A stretch of 64,000 nt of DNA from Bradyrhizobium retamae (GCF_001440415.1 NZ_LLYA01000057.1:62001-126000), one strand, 5' to 3'. Positions 11,637-23,592 are shown, counted from the first letter of the stretch. Program-made: numbers and translations. The notes: generated by a model from the sequence alone, not told the origin.

Positions 11637-11664
11637 CAGATAGTATTTGCCACATACGTGACAA
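11637..11664 (-). promoter_or_regulatory. rlpA: Candidate sigma-70 promoter for rlpA
   Basis: On the minus strand TTGTCA (11,659-11,664), a 16-base spacer and TATCTG (11,637-11,642) lie just upstream of the rlpA start at 11,623. This leaves a short leader. Found by eye only. Confidence 0.4.
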
Positions 11665-12121
11665 ATGGAACCCCCGTCCCAACTTCAGAGGGCCGTTTGA
11701 TGAGGCAATGAGGCATGAATTGGGCAGTAAATCGGGAATGTATCGCGTTGACATATCTTGTTACCGTCGAGCGATATTCCGTAATCTTGCACGTTAATAG
11801 ATTTTTAATCAACTCAATACTTATTATTACTTAACAATACAGTCATCACACATCGAGTGAAGATCTGCGCAAGTAATGATCAAATGGAGGCGGGCCGCCC
11901 GTTTGGTTCCGAACGCTAGCGGTCATAGCGGCCATGCAAATATAGGTGGAACAAATCGGCTGGTCGGGACCGCTCCAGATCGCCTGCAGCCGCCGGTCAA
12001 AATTCCGGCGACTGATTCCATCAAGCTGCATTCGACCGGGCCTGAAAATTGACATGCAACAAGGCATCGCCCGCATGCGCCGTCATGTTGCACCTGCGCG
12101 CTTGCTATGTTAGCAAAGCCG
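11665..12121. other. Long AT-rich intergenic region, no gene seen
   Basis: Between the divergent rlpA and the atp operon lies about 600 bp with no convincing coding region. The segment 11,700-11,870 is clearly richer in A+T than its surroundings. A TTGACA at 11,748-11,753 on the plus strand could be a -35 box, but no clear -10 follows. A 76-codon minus-strand ORF (11,846-12,076) shows no family features. Confidence 0.6.
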
Positions 12122-12164
12122 CGATTTTAACGATCCCGGCACCTCTCGTGCCGGTCGAAAATCG
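12122..12164 (+). promoter_or_regulatory. Structured leader hairpin upstream of atpH
   Basis: Nested inverted repeats: outer arms CGATTTT (12,122-12,128) and AAAATCG (12,158-12,164), inner arms CCGGCAC (12,136-12,142) and GTGCCGG (12,148-12,154), loop CTCTC. It lies about 100 bases before the atpH start and is probably in the operon's 5' leader. No T-run follows, so it is not an obvious terminator. Confidence 0.5.
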
Positions 12165-12262
12165 AAGTCCCGCTTGAATTCCAAGGGCTTGGATCGCTAG
12201 GCGCCGCTACCCGTGGCGACGGTTTTTCCCTTGCGAGTTTGACATCTGAAAAGAGCGACTCT

Positions 12263-14352
<2,090 letters not shown>

Positions 14353-14447
14353 CGATTTTGCCGTTGAGGCCCGGCTCCTAGCCGGGTCCGACGAAAGAGT
14401 GGCTTGCGGTCGGATCCTCGAGGTCTGATCGCCGGGGTGAACTGAGA

Positions 14448-15329
14448 ATGGCTTCACTTAAAGACATGCGGGTCCGCATCGCCTCGACCAAGGCGACGCA
14501 GAAGATCACCAAGGCGATGCAGATGGTCGCGGCGTCGAAGCTGCGGCGCGCGCAGAGCGCCGCCGAAGCGGCCCGGCCCTACGCCGAAAAGATGGATGCG
14601 GTGATTTCCAACATCGCCGCTTCTGCCGCCGGCTCGCCCGGCGCTCCGGCGCTGTTGGCCGGCACCGGCAGGGATCAGGTGCATCTGCTGCTCGTCTGCA
14701 CCGGCGAACGCGGCCTGTGTGGTGCGTTCAATTCGGCAATCGTGCGTCTGGTCCGTGAGCGCGCGCTGTCGCTGATGGGCCAAGGCAAGGACGTCAAGAT
14801 ATTCTGCGTCGGCCGCAAGGGCTACGACCAACTCCGCCGCACCTTCGATAAGCAGATCGTCGAGCACGTCGATCTGCGCGGAGTTCGCCAGCTCGGCTTC
14901 GTCAACGCCGAAGATATTGCCAAGAAGATCCTGGCACGGTTCGAAGCCGGCGAGTTCGACGTCTGCACGCTGTTCTATTCGCGTTTCAAGTCCGTCATCG
15001 CGCAGATTCCGACCGCCCAGCAGGTCATTCCGTTGGTGGTCGAAGAGCGGGCCGCCAATGCCGGTCCGTCGACCGCTTACGAATATGAGCCGGAAGAAGA
15101 CGAGATTCTAGCTCGGCTGTTGCCGCGCAATCTTGCGGTGCAGGTCTTCCGCGCGCTGCTGGAAAACAACGCCTCTTTCTACGGCGCGCAGATGAGCGCG
15201 ATGGATAACGCCACCCGCAACGCCGGCGAAATGATCCGCAAGCAAACCCTGGTCTACAACCGAACCCGTCAAGCCCAGATCACCAAGGAGTTGATCGAGA
15301 TCATCTCCGGCGCCGAGGCGGCGGTCTAG
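14448..15329 (+). CDS. atpG: ATP synthase F1 gamma subunit
   Basis: Central rotor shaft of F1. 293 residues: the N-terminal helix [20 protein letters not shown] and the C-terminal helix ([21 protein letters not shown], about residues 265-284) form the coiled-coil axle. The middle is the Rossmann-like domain, with a [12 protein letters not shown] motif about residue 85. It is followed 54 bp later by atpD. Length is normal for the family. Confidence 0.97.
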   Translation: MASLKDMRVRIASTKATQKITKAMQMVAASKLRRAQSAAEAARPYAEKMDAVISNIAASAAGSPGAPALLAGTGRDQVHLLLVCTGERGLCGAFNSAIVRLVRERALSLMGQGKDVKIFCVGRKGYDQLRRTFDKQIVEHVDLRGVRQLGFVNAEDIAKKILARFEAGEFDVCTLFYSRFKSVIAQIPTAQQVIPLVVEERAANAGPSTAYEYEPEEDEILARLLPRNLAVQVFRALLENNASFYGAQMSAMDNATRNAGEMIRKQTLVYNRTRQAQITKELIEIISGAEAAV

Positions 15330-15362
15330 CGCACGAATCAACCGACGGTCGTCCAAGTATAG

Positions 15363-16826
<1,464 letters not shown>

Positions 16827-16847
16827 GGAGCGAACGGCGAATAGGGA

Positions 16848-16894
16848 GTAGCGAATAGCGCTGCTCCCGTTCTTCGCCACTCGCTATTCGCTAC
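16848..16894. repeat. Inverted repeat inside the atp operon (atpD-atpC gap)
   Basis: Perfect 13-bp arms GTAGCGAATAGCG (16,848-16,860) and CGCTATTCGCTAC (16,882-16,894), flanked by further partial copies of the same GCGAATAG/CTACTCGC unit. A sister copy is at 35,444-35,507. It occupies nearly the whole spacer and would form a hairpin in the atpDC transcript. Confidence 0.7.
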
Positions 16895-16914
16895 TCGCTA
16901 CTCGCAGGTTCTCC

Positions 16915-17322
16915 ATGGCTACCTTTCATTTCGATCTCGTCTCGCCCGAAAAGCTCGCCTTCTCCGGCGAAGTCGATCAGGTTGACGTTCCCGGCGTGGA
17001 AGGCGATTTCGGCGTACTCGCCGGACATGCGCCGGTCGTGGCAGCGGTTCGTCCGGGCATTTTGACGATCACCGCGGACGGCGCGCACCAGAAGATCATC
17101 GTGCTCGGCGGTCTTGCCGAAATGTCGGAAAACGGACTGACCGTGCTGGCCGACGTCGCTACCTCGATGGCCGAAGTCGATCGCGCGCAGTTCGCCGAGA
17201 CCATCGCCGAGATGGAAGCCAAGCTCGCCGAGAAGGAAGGCACCGAGCTCGATCACGCCATCGAGCGGCTGGACCACTTCAAGAGCATCCAGATCGAGCT
17301 CAACGCCACCGCTATGCACTAA
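16915..17322 (+). CDS. atpC: ATP synthase F1 epsilon subunit
   Basis: Rotor-foot subunit of F1. 135 residues: an N-terminal beta-sandwich (about 1-85) with [20 protein letters not shown] and [17 protein letters not shown] motifs, then the regulatory two-helix C-terminal domain (about 88-125). Last gene of the atpHAGDC operon; two hairpins follow. Confidence 0.95.
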   Translation: MATFHFDLVSPEKLAFSGEVDQVDVPGVEGDFGVLAGHAPVVAAVRPGILTITADGAHQKIIVLGGLAEMSENGLTVLADVATSMAEVDRAQFAETIAEMEAKLAEKEGTELDHAIERLDHFKSIQIELNATAMH

Positions 17323-17395
17323 GCCCCGGGGCACCGCTCCGGGGCGTAGTGAGGGTCCTGATAACGCCAGCGCTCGTCACACCGTGACGGGCGCT
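17323..17395 (+). terminator. Tandem hairpin terminators of the atp operon
   Basis: First stem GCCCCGG (17,323-17,329) / CCGGGGC (17,339-17,345) starts right after the atpC stop. The second is a 12-bp stem with one G-U pair (17,369-17,380 / 17,384-17,395), loop ACC, then TTGCGGCAGTATTTCTC. The double structure separates atpC from the convergent protease gene. Confidence 0.65.
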
Positions 17396-17453
17396 TTGCG
17401 GCAGTATTTCTCTCCTAACGCTGGTGCCCGGGCACGGCTCGGCATCGCTCCAG

Positions 17454-18560
17454 CTAACGTCGCTGAACCGAGCCGCCGCTGTGGCTGCTGCTTGCTTCGG
17501 TGGCCGGTCCAACCGCAACGGTAACGGTTTGCGGCGCGCCGGAACGCTCAACGGTCAATCGCACCTGTTCGCCTATCCGCGCGAGTCCGATCCGGTTTCT
17601 CAACTGCGCGGCAGAGTGAATGGGGCGGTCGTCCGCCTTTAGCACGATGTCGCCCTTACGCAGGCCTGCCAATTCGGCCGGCGAGCCCGGGCTGACTTCG
17701 GCAATCCGCGCTCCCGCGCTGCGTCCGCCGTCGGCCGCGGGATTTAGTTCGCGCAGGGAGATGCCGATCCGGCCACGCTCCACGCGGCCGTTCTCGACAA
17801 TCTGTTCCATCACGCGCCGCGCCATATTGACGGGGATCGCAAAGCCGATGCCAACATTGCCGCCGGCCGGCGAAATGATCGCTGAATTGATGCCGACGAG
17901 CTCGCCCTTCAGATTGACCAGCGCGCCACCCGAATTACCCGGGTTGATCGCAGCGTCGGTCTGGATGAAATCCTCATAGCCCTGTTTACCGAGCCCGGTC
18001 CGGCCGAGTGCACTGACAAGGCCCGAGGTCACCGTCTGGCCGAGGCCAAACGGATTGCCGATGGCGAGGACGAAGTCGCCGACTTCGAGCGCGTCGCTGT
18101 CGCCGAATGCGATCGCCTTCAATGCGGACGGAGATTGAATCCGCAACACCGCAATGTCCGTGCCGGGATCGCGCCCGACCACCTTGGCCGAGAGTTGTCG
18201 GCCGTCCTTGGTCTTGATCTGAACTGTGGCGACCTGGTCGACAACATGGTTGTTGGTCAGGACATAGCCTTTCTGCGCGTCGACGATGACGCCAGAGCCG
18301 GTGGCGTTGATTTCCTTCTCGAGCTGCTTTGGGACGTCGAAAAACTCGCGGAACAGCGGATCGCGATAGAGCGGGTTGTCCTGACGAACCTTGCCGTGGA
18401 CGGCGATGTTGACCACAGCCGGGGTGACCTCGCGAACCAGCGGCGCCAACGTCGGCACCGTGCCGCCGGTTCGCAGGTTCGGAATTTGTCCCGAGGCCGG
18501 AGCTGCAATAGTCGCGGCGCCGAGCAGGCCCGCCAGCACAATCGCGAAAAGTCGGTTCAC
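17454..18560 (-). CDS. Secreted HtrA/Do-type serine protease with one PDZ domain
   Basis: Periplasmic trypsin-like protease of the DegP/DegS family (MEROPS S1C) for envelope protein quality control. From GTG 18,560, 368 residues: signal peptide (about 1-25, ending APASG), protease domain (about 45-260) with the triad H in TNNHVVD, D in DPGTDIAVL and S in NPGNSGGAL, then one PDZ domain (about 270-355, EVSPGSPAELAGLRKGD). The frame is open upstream to 18,794, but that part overlaps another gene and has no signal-peptide character. A single PDZ makes it more like DegS/HhoB than two-PDZ DegP; with a signal peptide it may be free or anchored. The heat-shock genes upstream suggest a shared stress role. 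Confidence 0.88.
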   Translation of the reverse strand: MNRLFAIVLAGLLGAATIAAPASGQIPNLRTGGTVPTLAPLVREVTPAVVNIAVHGKVRQDNPLYRDPLFREFFDVPKQLEKEINATGSGVIVDAQKGYVLTNNHVVDQVATVQIKTKDGRQLSAKVVGRDPGTDIAVLRIQSPSALKAIAFGDSDALEVGDFVLAIGNPFGLGQTVTSGLVSALGRTGLGKQGYEDFIQTDAAINPGNSGGALVNLKGELVGINSAIISPAGGNVGIGFAIPVNMARRVMEQIVENGRVERGRIGISLRELNPAADGGRSAGARIAEVSPGSPAELAGLRKGDIVLKADDRPIHSAAQLRNRIGLARIGEQVRLTVERSGAPQTVTVAVGPATEASSSHSGGSVQRR

Positions 18561-18699
18561 GTGGGTTCTCGTCCGCGGATTAAGAAGAGTTCGGATCAGG
18601 AGCCGGCTTGCGGTGCCGCGCCGTGCTGCAAGGCTAGCCATGCCGGTGCCCACAAGGCGGCTGCGTGGTTGACCCATGCAATGGCCAAAATGGTTGGTG

Positions 18700-19029
18700 T
18701 CAGCATGATGAGAGCCCCTGCAATACGGTTTTCCAACGCGGCCGGCATCGCGTGCTGATTTCGGCACGCGGCCGGAGTTCTTCGTCGCCGTCAAGCTGGC
18801 GCAGAGCGGCGAGGATGTCGGCGAGGCGGATGGTGTGATCCATGCCCGGAATCTCGCGCAGGCTCGGGCAGGATTCGACCGCGAACATGTCGGATGCCCA
18901 CGACGACAAAATCACCCGCTTCTCGGCGTCGGAAAGCTGCTGGTCGTTCAATACTTCATTTGGGGAGCCGTAATGTGCGGCGGGATGAAATAACGCAAAT
19001 TCAGTGGTGCTCAGATCGGCCTTGCTCAT
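18700..19029 (-). CDS. Conserved hypothetical protein near heat-shock genes
   Basis: 109 residues, mostly acidic in the first two thirds. The segment NDQQLSDAEKRVILSSWASD (about 28-47) looks like a small helical domain, and the C-terminal third is basic. I recall similar short proteins next to hsp20 genes in Bradyrhizobium but no defined function. The start has a nearby ribosome-binding site (AAGGAGA before ATG 19,029). It follows hsp20 by 78 bp on the same strand, so cotranscription with the heat-shock genes is likely. Confidence 0.65.
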   Translation of the reverse strand: MSKADLSTTEFALFHPAAHYGSPNEVLNDQQLSDAEKRVILSSWASDMFAVESCPSLREIPGMDHTIRLADILAALRQLDGDEELRPRAEISTRCRPRWKTVLQGLSSC

Positions 19030-19107
19030 CGACGCGTCTCCTTGCTCTCCTTTCGATCGAGACGTTGGTGGTAGTGGCGACGGCGTACTGCGCCGCCGCC
19101 ACTCTCG

Positions 19108-19608
19108 TTAGTGATTGACGATGGGGATACGCTTGACGGCCGAACGGGCCTGTTCAGATTTCGGCAGCGTGATGGTCAAGATACCGTCATGGAATTTGGC
19201 CTCGGCCTTGTCTTCTACGACGCCGTCGAGCGGGATCTGCCGTTCGAACGCGCCATAATAGCGCTCGGTGAAGTATTTGCCGCCATTGTCGGTCCGCTCG
19301 GATTTCTTCTCGCCGCGCAGCGTCAGAACGCCATTGGCGATCTCGACCTGGACGTCCTTTTCCGTCAGTCCGGGCAGCTCAGCCGATATCTTCAGCTCCT
19401 TGTCGGTTTCGTTGAGCTCGATGCTTGGCCATCCGAAGCGACCTTCCATCAGCGGAGTGCCGAAACGGGCAGGCGTCGCAAAACCGCGGAAAACCTCATC
19501 GAACAGCCGATTCATCTCCCGGTGCAGGGTGAAGAAGGGATCGAAGCTGCCGCGCGTGGGCACAAGCTCCTGGTTTCTCGACCAGGGGATCAGATCACGA
19601 AAAGCCAT
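19108..19608 (-). CDS. Small heat-shock protein Hsp20 (class B-like)
   Basis: ATP-independent holdase of the alpha-crystallin family; it binds unfolding proteins in the cytoplasm. 166 residues from ATG 19,608, which has a perfect AAGGAGG site 5 bases upstream; the longer in-frame start at 19,683 is unlikely. The N-terminal arm contains FFTLHREMNRLFDEVFRGF. The alpha-crystallin domain (about 50-150) has ISAELPGLTEKDVQVEIANG and GVLTLRGEKK, and the C-terminal tail carries the I-x-I anchor as RIPI. Second gene behind the thermometer element at 20,149-20,257. Confidence 0.92.
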   Translation of the reverse strand: MAFRDLIPWSRNQELVPTRGSFDPFFTLHREMNRLFDEVFRGFATPARFGTPLMEGRFGWPSIELNETDKELKISAELPGLTEKDVQVEIANGVLTLRGEKKSERTDNGGKYFTERYYGAFERQIPLDGVVEDKAEAKFHDGILTITLPKSEQARSAVKRIPIVNH

Positions 19609-19695
19609 AATGTCCTCCTTACAGAGATTGCTGATGTTGCATTGGCTCGCGCGCGGCCGGTTATCCGCGCGCCGAGCCCGCATTGCCGAAGCGGC

Positions 19696-20148
19696 TTAAG
19701 CCGCCTTCTGCTCGATCTGGTGGGAAGCGCCGGCGTTGCCGATCGGGATGCGCCGCGGCTTCATCGCGTTAGGCACTTCGCGAACGAGATCGACGATCAA
19801 CAGCCCGTCCTTGAACGAGGCCTGCTTGACCTGCACATAGTCGGCGAGATTGAACAACCGCCGGAACGGCCGGGCCGCGATGCCGTGATAGAGGTATTCG
19901 CGTTGCTCGGCGTCGGGCTTCTTGTCCTCGATGATCAGCGTGTCGCGTTCTGCGGTTACGTCAATATCGTCCATGCCGAAACCGGCAACCGCGAGCGAAA
20001 TCCGGTAGGCGTCTTCGCCGCAGCGTTCGACATTAAAGGGCGGGTAATTGTCGTCGGCCGAGTGCCGCAAGCTGCTGTCGAGCAGGTCGGCCAGATGATC
20101 GAAGCCGATCGTGGAACGCCACAGGGGCGAGAAGTCAAAGGTCCTCAT
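19696..20148 (-). CDS. Small heat-shock protein Hsp20 (IbpA-like, class A)
   Basis: Alpha-crystallin-type chaperone, 150 residues from ATG 20,148 with GGAGGA 7 bases upstream. The N terminus MRTFDFSPLWRSTIGFDHL is typical of IbpA/HspA proteins of rhizobia. The crystallin domain runs about 35-125 (YRISLAVAGFGMDDIDVTAE, GIAARPFRRLFNLADYVQV), and RRIPI gives the C-terminal I-x-I motif. A paired class A/class B hsp20 arrangement is common in Bradyrhizobium. Expression is probably controlled by the thermometer just upstream. Confidence 0.93.
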   Translation of the reverse strand: MRTFDFSPLWRSTIGFDHLADLLDSSLRHSADDNYPPFNVERCGEDAYRISLAVAGFGMDDIDVTAERDTLIIEDKKPDAEQREYLYHGIAARPFRRLFNLADYVQVKQASFKDGLLIVDLVREVPNAMKPRRIPIGNAGASHQIEQKAA

Positions 20149-20257
20149 AACCAAGTCCTCCTAAGAGCAAGATGGATACGAAGGAGCGTCGGACACCGTC
20201 CGGCGCCCGCTCAACTCGCCGGACCCAGGCTGGCATCCGGCACCGCTGTCGGCGGCA
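20149..20257 (-). promoter_or_regulatory. ROSE-type RNA thermometer in the hsp20 5' leader
   Basis: The leader of the first hsp20 gene ends with TTGCT, a short gap, and the GGAGGA Shine-Dalgarno before ATG 20,148. This is the anti-SD (UYGCU) and SD pairing that defines ROSE elements in rhizobia. Upstream is a stable 9-bp stem with one G-U pair (20,186-20,194 / 20,198-20,206), and further 5' a CCGGA/TCCGG stem. The leader of about 108 nt from the predicted promoter matches the usual size. At low temperature the SD would be masked; heat would open it. Confidence 0.72.
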
Positions 20258-20263
20258 GAAATC

Positions 20264-20291
20264 GAATTAGAGATCGATCGAAAAGTTTCAA
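20264..20291 (-). promoter_or_regulatory. Candidate promoter of the hsp20 operon
   Basis: Minus strand TTGAAA (20,286-20,291), 16-base spacer, TAATTC (20,264-20,269). The start point would fall near 20,257, giving a leader that covers the whole thermometer. The -35 also fits CTTGAAA of heat-shock sigma-32, but the -10 is more sigma-70-like, as known for ROSE-controlled genes. Confidence 0.5.
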
Positions 20292-20341
20292 GACCGGCGG
20301 GCCAACTTTTGGGGTCGCGCCGTCACGCCGGTGGTCGATGC

Positions 20342-20638
20342 TTAGTCGGGCGTCAAGCCGCCCGATCCCGATCCCGGTCCCGCCGATGCCGAAGGCGCCG
20401 TTCGCACGACTGGGTGAGGCCGGTCGCGCGCAACCGTTTGCCCGATGCGGGGCCCGCGCAGAGCCTGCATTTCATTCGGCCTTTGGCCGATGGCGAGCAG
20501 CATGAACAAGGTTCGGTAACCCTGATAGCGGGCGGCCAGCCGGCTGCGTTCTCGGCCGCTCATGATCGGTCTGCCGTTCTCGTCTGTTACCCGCCATTCC
20601 CAACTCCGGCGGCGCTTGGTTACGGTTACGTCCTTCAT
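20342..20638 (-). CDS. Small hypothetical protein
   Basis: About 98 residues from the internal ATG 20,638 (MKDVTVTKRRRSWEWRV); the upstream 24 codons (start 20,710) look non-coding. The N-terminal 50 residues resemble a small beta-rich module (SWEWRVTDENGRPIMSG), and the C-terminal part is low-complexity Gly/Ser/Pro. It may be a real gene in the stress cluster, but evidence is limited to reading frame and composition. No clear ribosome-binding site is visible. Confidence 0.4.
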   Translation of the reverse strand: MKDVTVTKRRRSWEWRVTDENGRPIMSGRERSRLAARYQGYRTLFMLLAIGQRPNEMQALRGPRIGQTVARDRPHPVVRTAPSASAGPGSGSGGLTPD

Positions 20639-20718
20639 GTCAGACAAACATTGGGTCACGCCGGTTATTCCCGGCCTTGGCTGGATCGGTCGATGAGCGG
20701 CACGCGGCAATGGACATC

Positions 20719-20949
20719 TCAGGCCGCCGACGAGATCGGCGGCTCCGGTCTGTGAGAATGCTGTTCCAGGGCCTGGGAAGTGAGCGGAAATGTAGAGGCA
20801 GCGAGTCTTTCCAGAGCCGACTGTTCTTCGAAGAGCCGATTTTCGATGTACTGCTGTTCAAGCTCTGTCAGCCTGGTTTTAAGAAGCCGGCGATAACGGT
20901 CGATATTGTCGCGATGCGTACGCAAACGGGCCAGTTTTTCGTCGATCAT
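20719..20949 (-). CDS. Small conserved helical protein, function unknown
   Basis: 76 residues from ATG 20,949, preceded by AAGGG nine bases upstream; an earlier ATG at 20,958 is also possible. The sequence is almost entirely helical and charged (EKLARLRTHRDNIDRYRRLL, LTELEQQYIENRLFEEQSA), suggesting a short amphipathic coiled coil. I recall comparable short proteins in Bradyrhizobium, of unknown function. It lies upstream of the preceding small gene on the same strand. Confidence 0.55.
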   Translation of the reverse strand: MIDEKLARLRTHRDNIDRYRRLLKTRLTELEQQYIENRLFEEQSALERLAASTFPLTSQALEQHSHRPEPPISSAA

Positions 20950-21103
20950 CTTCGTCATCCCTTGACGGTCGCTCTATCGTTCCTCTGAGTGGGTTCGGCG
21001 GACAATCCGCTTTGCGCAAAAAATATTCAGCAACGAGCCACTGTCAAGCGCCTCGCATCCGCCGTCTCGCAGACGCAGCCTAAATCTAGGGTTCTGATTG
21101 AAT

Positions 21104-21604
21104 CTAGCGGGCGAATTCCGCGAACTGCTGCACCACCATCCGGTACACATCGCGCCGGAACGGCACCACGAGGTCCGCGACACGGTCGAGCCGTTCCCAG
21201 CGCCAGGAATCGAATTCGGCCGGCTGGCCGTTGCGCTGCGTCAGCGGGTCGATCTCGTCGTCGCGGCCGGTGAACCGCAACGCGAACCATTTCTGCCGCT
21301 GGCCGCGGAATTTCGCCAAGCGATGGTCGACCGGCCCATCATACGGCGGAAATTCGTAATTCATCCAATCGGTCTCGCCGAGGTATTCGGCGCTGACCGC
21401 CCCAGTCTCTTCCCAGAGTTCGCGCATGACGGCATCGCGCGGGTTCTCGTCGGCGTCGATGCCGCCCTGGGGCATCTGCCATTCCAGACCCGGCAGGATG
21501 ATTTCCGGCCCGTCGTCACGGAAGCGGCGGCCGATCAGCACCCGACCAGAGGTGTTGAACAACGCGATCCCCACGTTGGGGCGATAGGGTTTATTCTCGG
21601 TCAT
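21104..21604 (-). CDS. rppH: RNA pyrophosphohydrolase (Nudix), copy 1
   Basis: Nudix hydrolase that removes pyrophosphate from 5'-triphosphate RNA ends and so starts mRNA decay; also related to dinucleoside polyphosphate hydrolases. 166 residues with the Nudix box GGIDADENPRDAVMRELWEETG (about 45-66) holding the metal-binding REVxEE glutamates. The N-terminal YRPNVGIALFN is typical of RppH. Length is standard. A second paralogue lies directly upstream on the same strand (21,647-22,150), so the symbol could belong to either. Confidence 0.88.
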   Translation of the reverse strand: MTENKPYRPNVGIALFNTSGRVLIGRRFRDDGPEIILPGLEWQMPQGGIDADENPRDAVMRELWEETGAVSAEYLGETDWMNYEFPPYDGPVDHRLAKFRGQRQKWFALRFTGRDDEIDPLTQRNGQPAEFDSWRWERLDRVADLVVPFRRDVYRMVVQQFAEFAR

Positions 21605-21646
21605 GGGCTTTGAGCGGCGCTGATGGACAGAGTTCGAGCAACCACA

Positions 21647-22150
21647 CTAACCGCCCGCAAGGCTAGCGAATTCCTTGACCACGCGCTCGTAGACCGGCCG
21701 CTTGAACGGAACGATCAGGTTAGGGAGGTTCTTCATCGGCTCCCAGCGCCAGCTAACGAATTCGGCCTTGTGCCCGCCGCCGGGGCTGGCGACGTTGATC
21801 TCATTATCCTTGCCGGTGAAACGCACCGCATACCATTTCTGCCGTTGCCCGCGATAACGGCCCTTCCAGGCGCGGCCGGCCACCGTGCGTGGAATGTCGT
21901 AGATCAGCCAATCCGGGACTTCGCCGAGCTTCTCCACCGAGCGAACGCTGGTTTCCTCGTAAAGCTCGCGCTTGGCGGCTTCCCAAGTATCCTCGCCGGG
22001 ATCGACCCCGCCCTGCGGCATCTGCCAGACGTGGGATTCGTCGACATGTTCAATGCCGCCAGCGCGCCGGCCAATGAAAACCAGCCCGGCTGCATTGATC
22101 AGCATCATGCCGACGCAGGTCCGGTAGGGCAGGTCCTCGTAGCGCGCCAT
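21647..22150 (-). CDS. Nudix hydrolase, RppH-like, copy 2
   Basis: 167 residues from ATG 22,150 ([19 protein letters not shown]); the frame is open to 22,210 but that extension has no family features. The Nudix box is [20 protein letters not shown] with all catalytic glutamates. It differs from copy 1 throughout but has the same layout, including [16 protein letters not shown] against RGQRQKWFALRFTGRD. The pair is probably an old tandem duplication. Which copy acts on mRNA caps cannot be decided from sequence. Confidence 0.85.
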   Translation of the reverse strand: MARYEDLPYRTCVGMMLINAAGLVFIGRRAGGIEHVDESHVWQMPQGGVDPGEDTWEAAKRELYEETSVRSVEKLGEVPDWLIYDIPRTVAGRAWKGRYRGQRQKWYAVRFTGKDNEINVASPGGGHKAEFVSWRWEPMKNLPNLIVPFKRPVYERVVKEFASLAGG

Positions 22151-22247
22151 TTCCGTCAGGACTCCTATTAGCTGCAGCAAGTCACCCGCAAACCGGCCGG
22201 GGCGGCGCAATCCGAGGGAGCCCGGATTGCTGCCATCAGGTTGATCT

Positions 22248-23459
22248 CTAGCCCGATTTTGATTTCAGCATCGCCGTTGTCAATGGCACAAGCATGATGC
22301 CGCGGGCCTCAAGAGTCTTGATCCAGGCGGCAATCCGCTCGATCGAAACCGGCAACGCCGAGGCGACGCCCACGGCCAGTCCGCGCTCCTTGGCGAGCGT
22401 CTCCAGTTTCACCAGCGTCCGGTCGATTTCGGCCGAGGTCGGCACGGCATCGATGGTGAAATCCGCCTTGGCGAAGGGCATCGATTGGGCTGCCGTCAGC
22501 GACGGCGCGGCGCTCCGCGGCGAGGAGCCGTCATCGAGATAGCCGAGGCCGCGCTTGGCTGCCTCCCGGATGATCGGCTGCATCACGGTGTCAGTGGCCG
22601 TGAAACGCGCTCCCATGAAATTGGCAATCCCGGCATAGCCCTGGAACCGGCTGAGGTGCCAGTACAGCCGGTCGATGTTCTGCTCCGACGTCAGCGTCGT
22701 GAGCAGGGTCTGCGGGCCGGGATCGTTATCGGGATAATCGAACGGCTCCATTGGAACCTGCAGCAGGATCTCGTGGCGCTGCGCGCGGGCCCGCTCGGCC
22801 AACTTGGCGGGATCCGCCCCATAAGGGGTAAACGCCAGGGTCACGGCCGGCGGCAGTTTCATGATGGCATCGGTCGTCTTGGCAGCGCCGACGCCGAGGC
22901 CACCGATGACGATAGCGACCACCGGCATCTTCGCGGCCTTGCTGCGGTCGGCGTCGGCCGCGTAGACAGTGAAGGGTTTCAGACCGTCGGCAACCGCCGG
23001 GATCATGCCGTAGCGTGAGTTTTCGAGGAGCCGCTGATCGATGCCGGCCATCGCGGTTGCCGGCCCGGAGTCTGAGCCGGACTTGTCGGCTGCATCGCTG
23101 CCGATCACGACGTCTTGGCGCTTGCCGCTGGAGCCATCGATGATGGTGACGGTCTTACTATCACCCTTATTGTCGCCGGCCGGGGCCTGCTGTATCGGAC
23201 TTTTTGCGGCCTGTTCGGTGTGGCTGGAAGCCGCCGGCTGCTTGTCGTCCCCCGCAGGCCCGCGCAATGCGACGTGGGCGACGGGCTCGCCACCCAACGG
23301 ATTGTCGTTAAACAGAGCGACCGTCAGGAAAGCGACCAGGAACAGGCCGAGCAGCATGGCCAGCGCCTGCACCGCGGTGAACGGCAGCCGAAACCGCCGC
23401 TTCTGGCGCTCCGTCTTCTGTCCAAGCGGCGTGCTCAGTTCGTCGGCCGTTTCCGTCAT
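22248..23459 (-). CDS. Divergent polysaccharide deacetylase family protein (YibQ-like)
   Basis: 403 residues: one N-terminal membrane helix (about 27-50) and a low-complexity, probably periplasmic linker (about 55-165). A C-terminal divergent polysaccharide deacetylase domain (about 175-400) follows, with [50 protein letters not shown] and [10 protein letters not shown]. Metal ligands of true deacetylases are not all conserved in this family and activity is unproven. It follows ctpA on the same strand after a terminator. The envC-ctpA-yibQ neighbourhood points to a cell-wall role. Confidence 0.82.
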   Translation of the reverse strand: MTETADELSTPLGQKTERQKRRFRLPFTAVQALAMLLGLFLVAFLTVALFNDNPLGGEPVAHVALRGPAGDDKQPAASSHTEQAAKSPIQQAPAGDNKGDSKTVTIIDGSSGKRQDVVIGSDAADKSGSDSGPATAMAGIDQRLLENSRYGMIPAVADGLKPFTVYAADADRSKAAKMPVVAIVIGGLGVGAAKTTDAIMKLPPAVTLAFTPYGADPAKLAERARAQRHEILLQVPMEPFDYPDNDPGPQTLLTTLTSEQNIDRLYWHLSRFQGYAGIANFMGARFTATDTVMQPIIREAAKRGLGYLDDGSSPRSAAPSLTAAQSMPFAKADFTIDAVPTSAEIDRTLVKLETLAKERGLAVGVASALPVSIERIAAWIKTLEARGIMLVPLTTAMLKSKSG

Positions 23460-23568
23460 AGACCTCCCCGAATCAACCTCGCCGACGATACCACGAGGAG
23501 TCCGGTTCGAGCGCTGCGCCGCGCGTAAAAGCCGCCTCGCCGGGCGCCGGACGGGTCAGAACCGCAAC

Positions 23569-23592
23569 AAAAAAGGCGGCCCGGAGGCCGCC
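23569..23592 (-). terminator. ctpA: Rho-independent terminator after ctpA
   Basis: Minus strand stem GGCGGCC / GGCCGCC (23,586-23,592 and 23,575-23,581), 4-base loop, then six U. It begins 26 bases after the ctpA stop. The plus strand shows AAAAAA before and TTT after, so it may work both ways. Confidence 0.8.

Noticed and set aside
11846-12076. 76-codon minus-strand ORF upstream of the atp operon
   Set aside because: No ribosome-binding site, no recognisable features, in a region that looks regulatory.
19111-20505. 464-codon plus-strand ORF over the hsp20 genes
   Set aside because: Shadow of two clear Hsp20 genes and their leader.
22151-22210. 20-codon extension of the second Nudix gene
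   Set aside because: Family members start [10 protein letters not shown]-like; the extension shows no conservation features.
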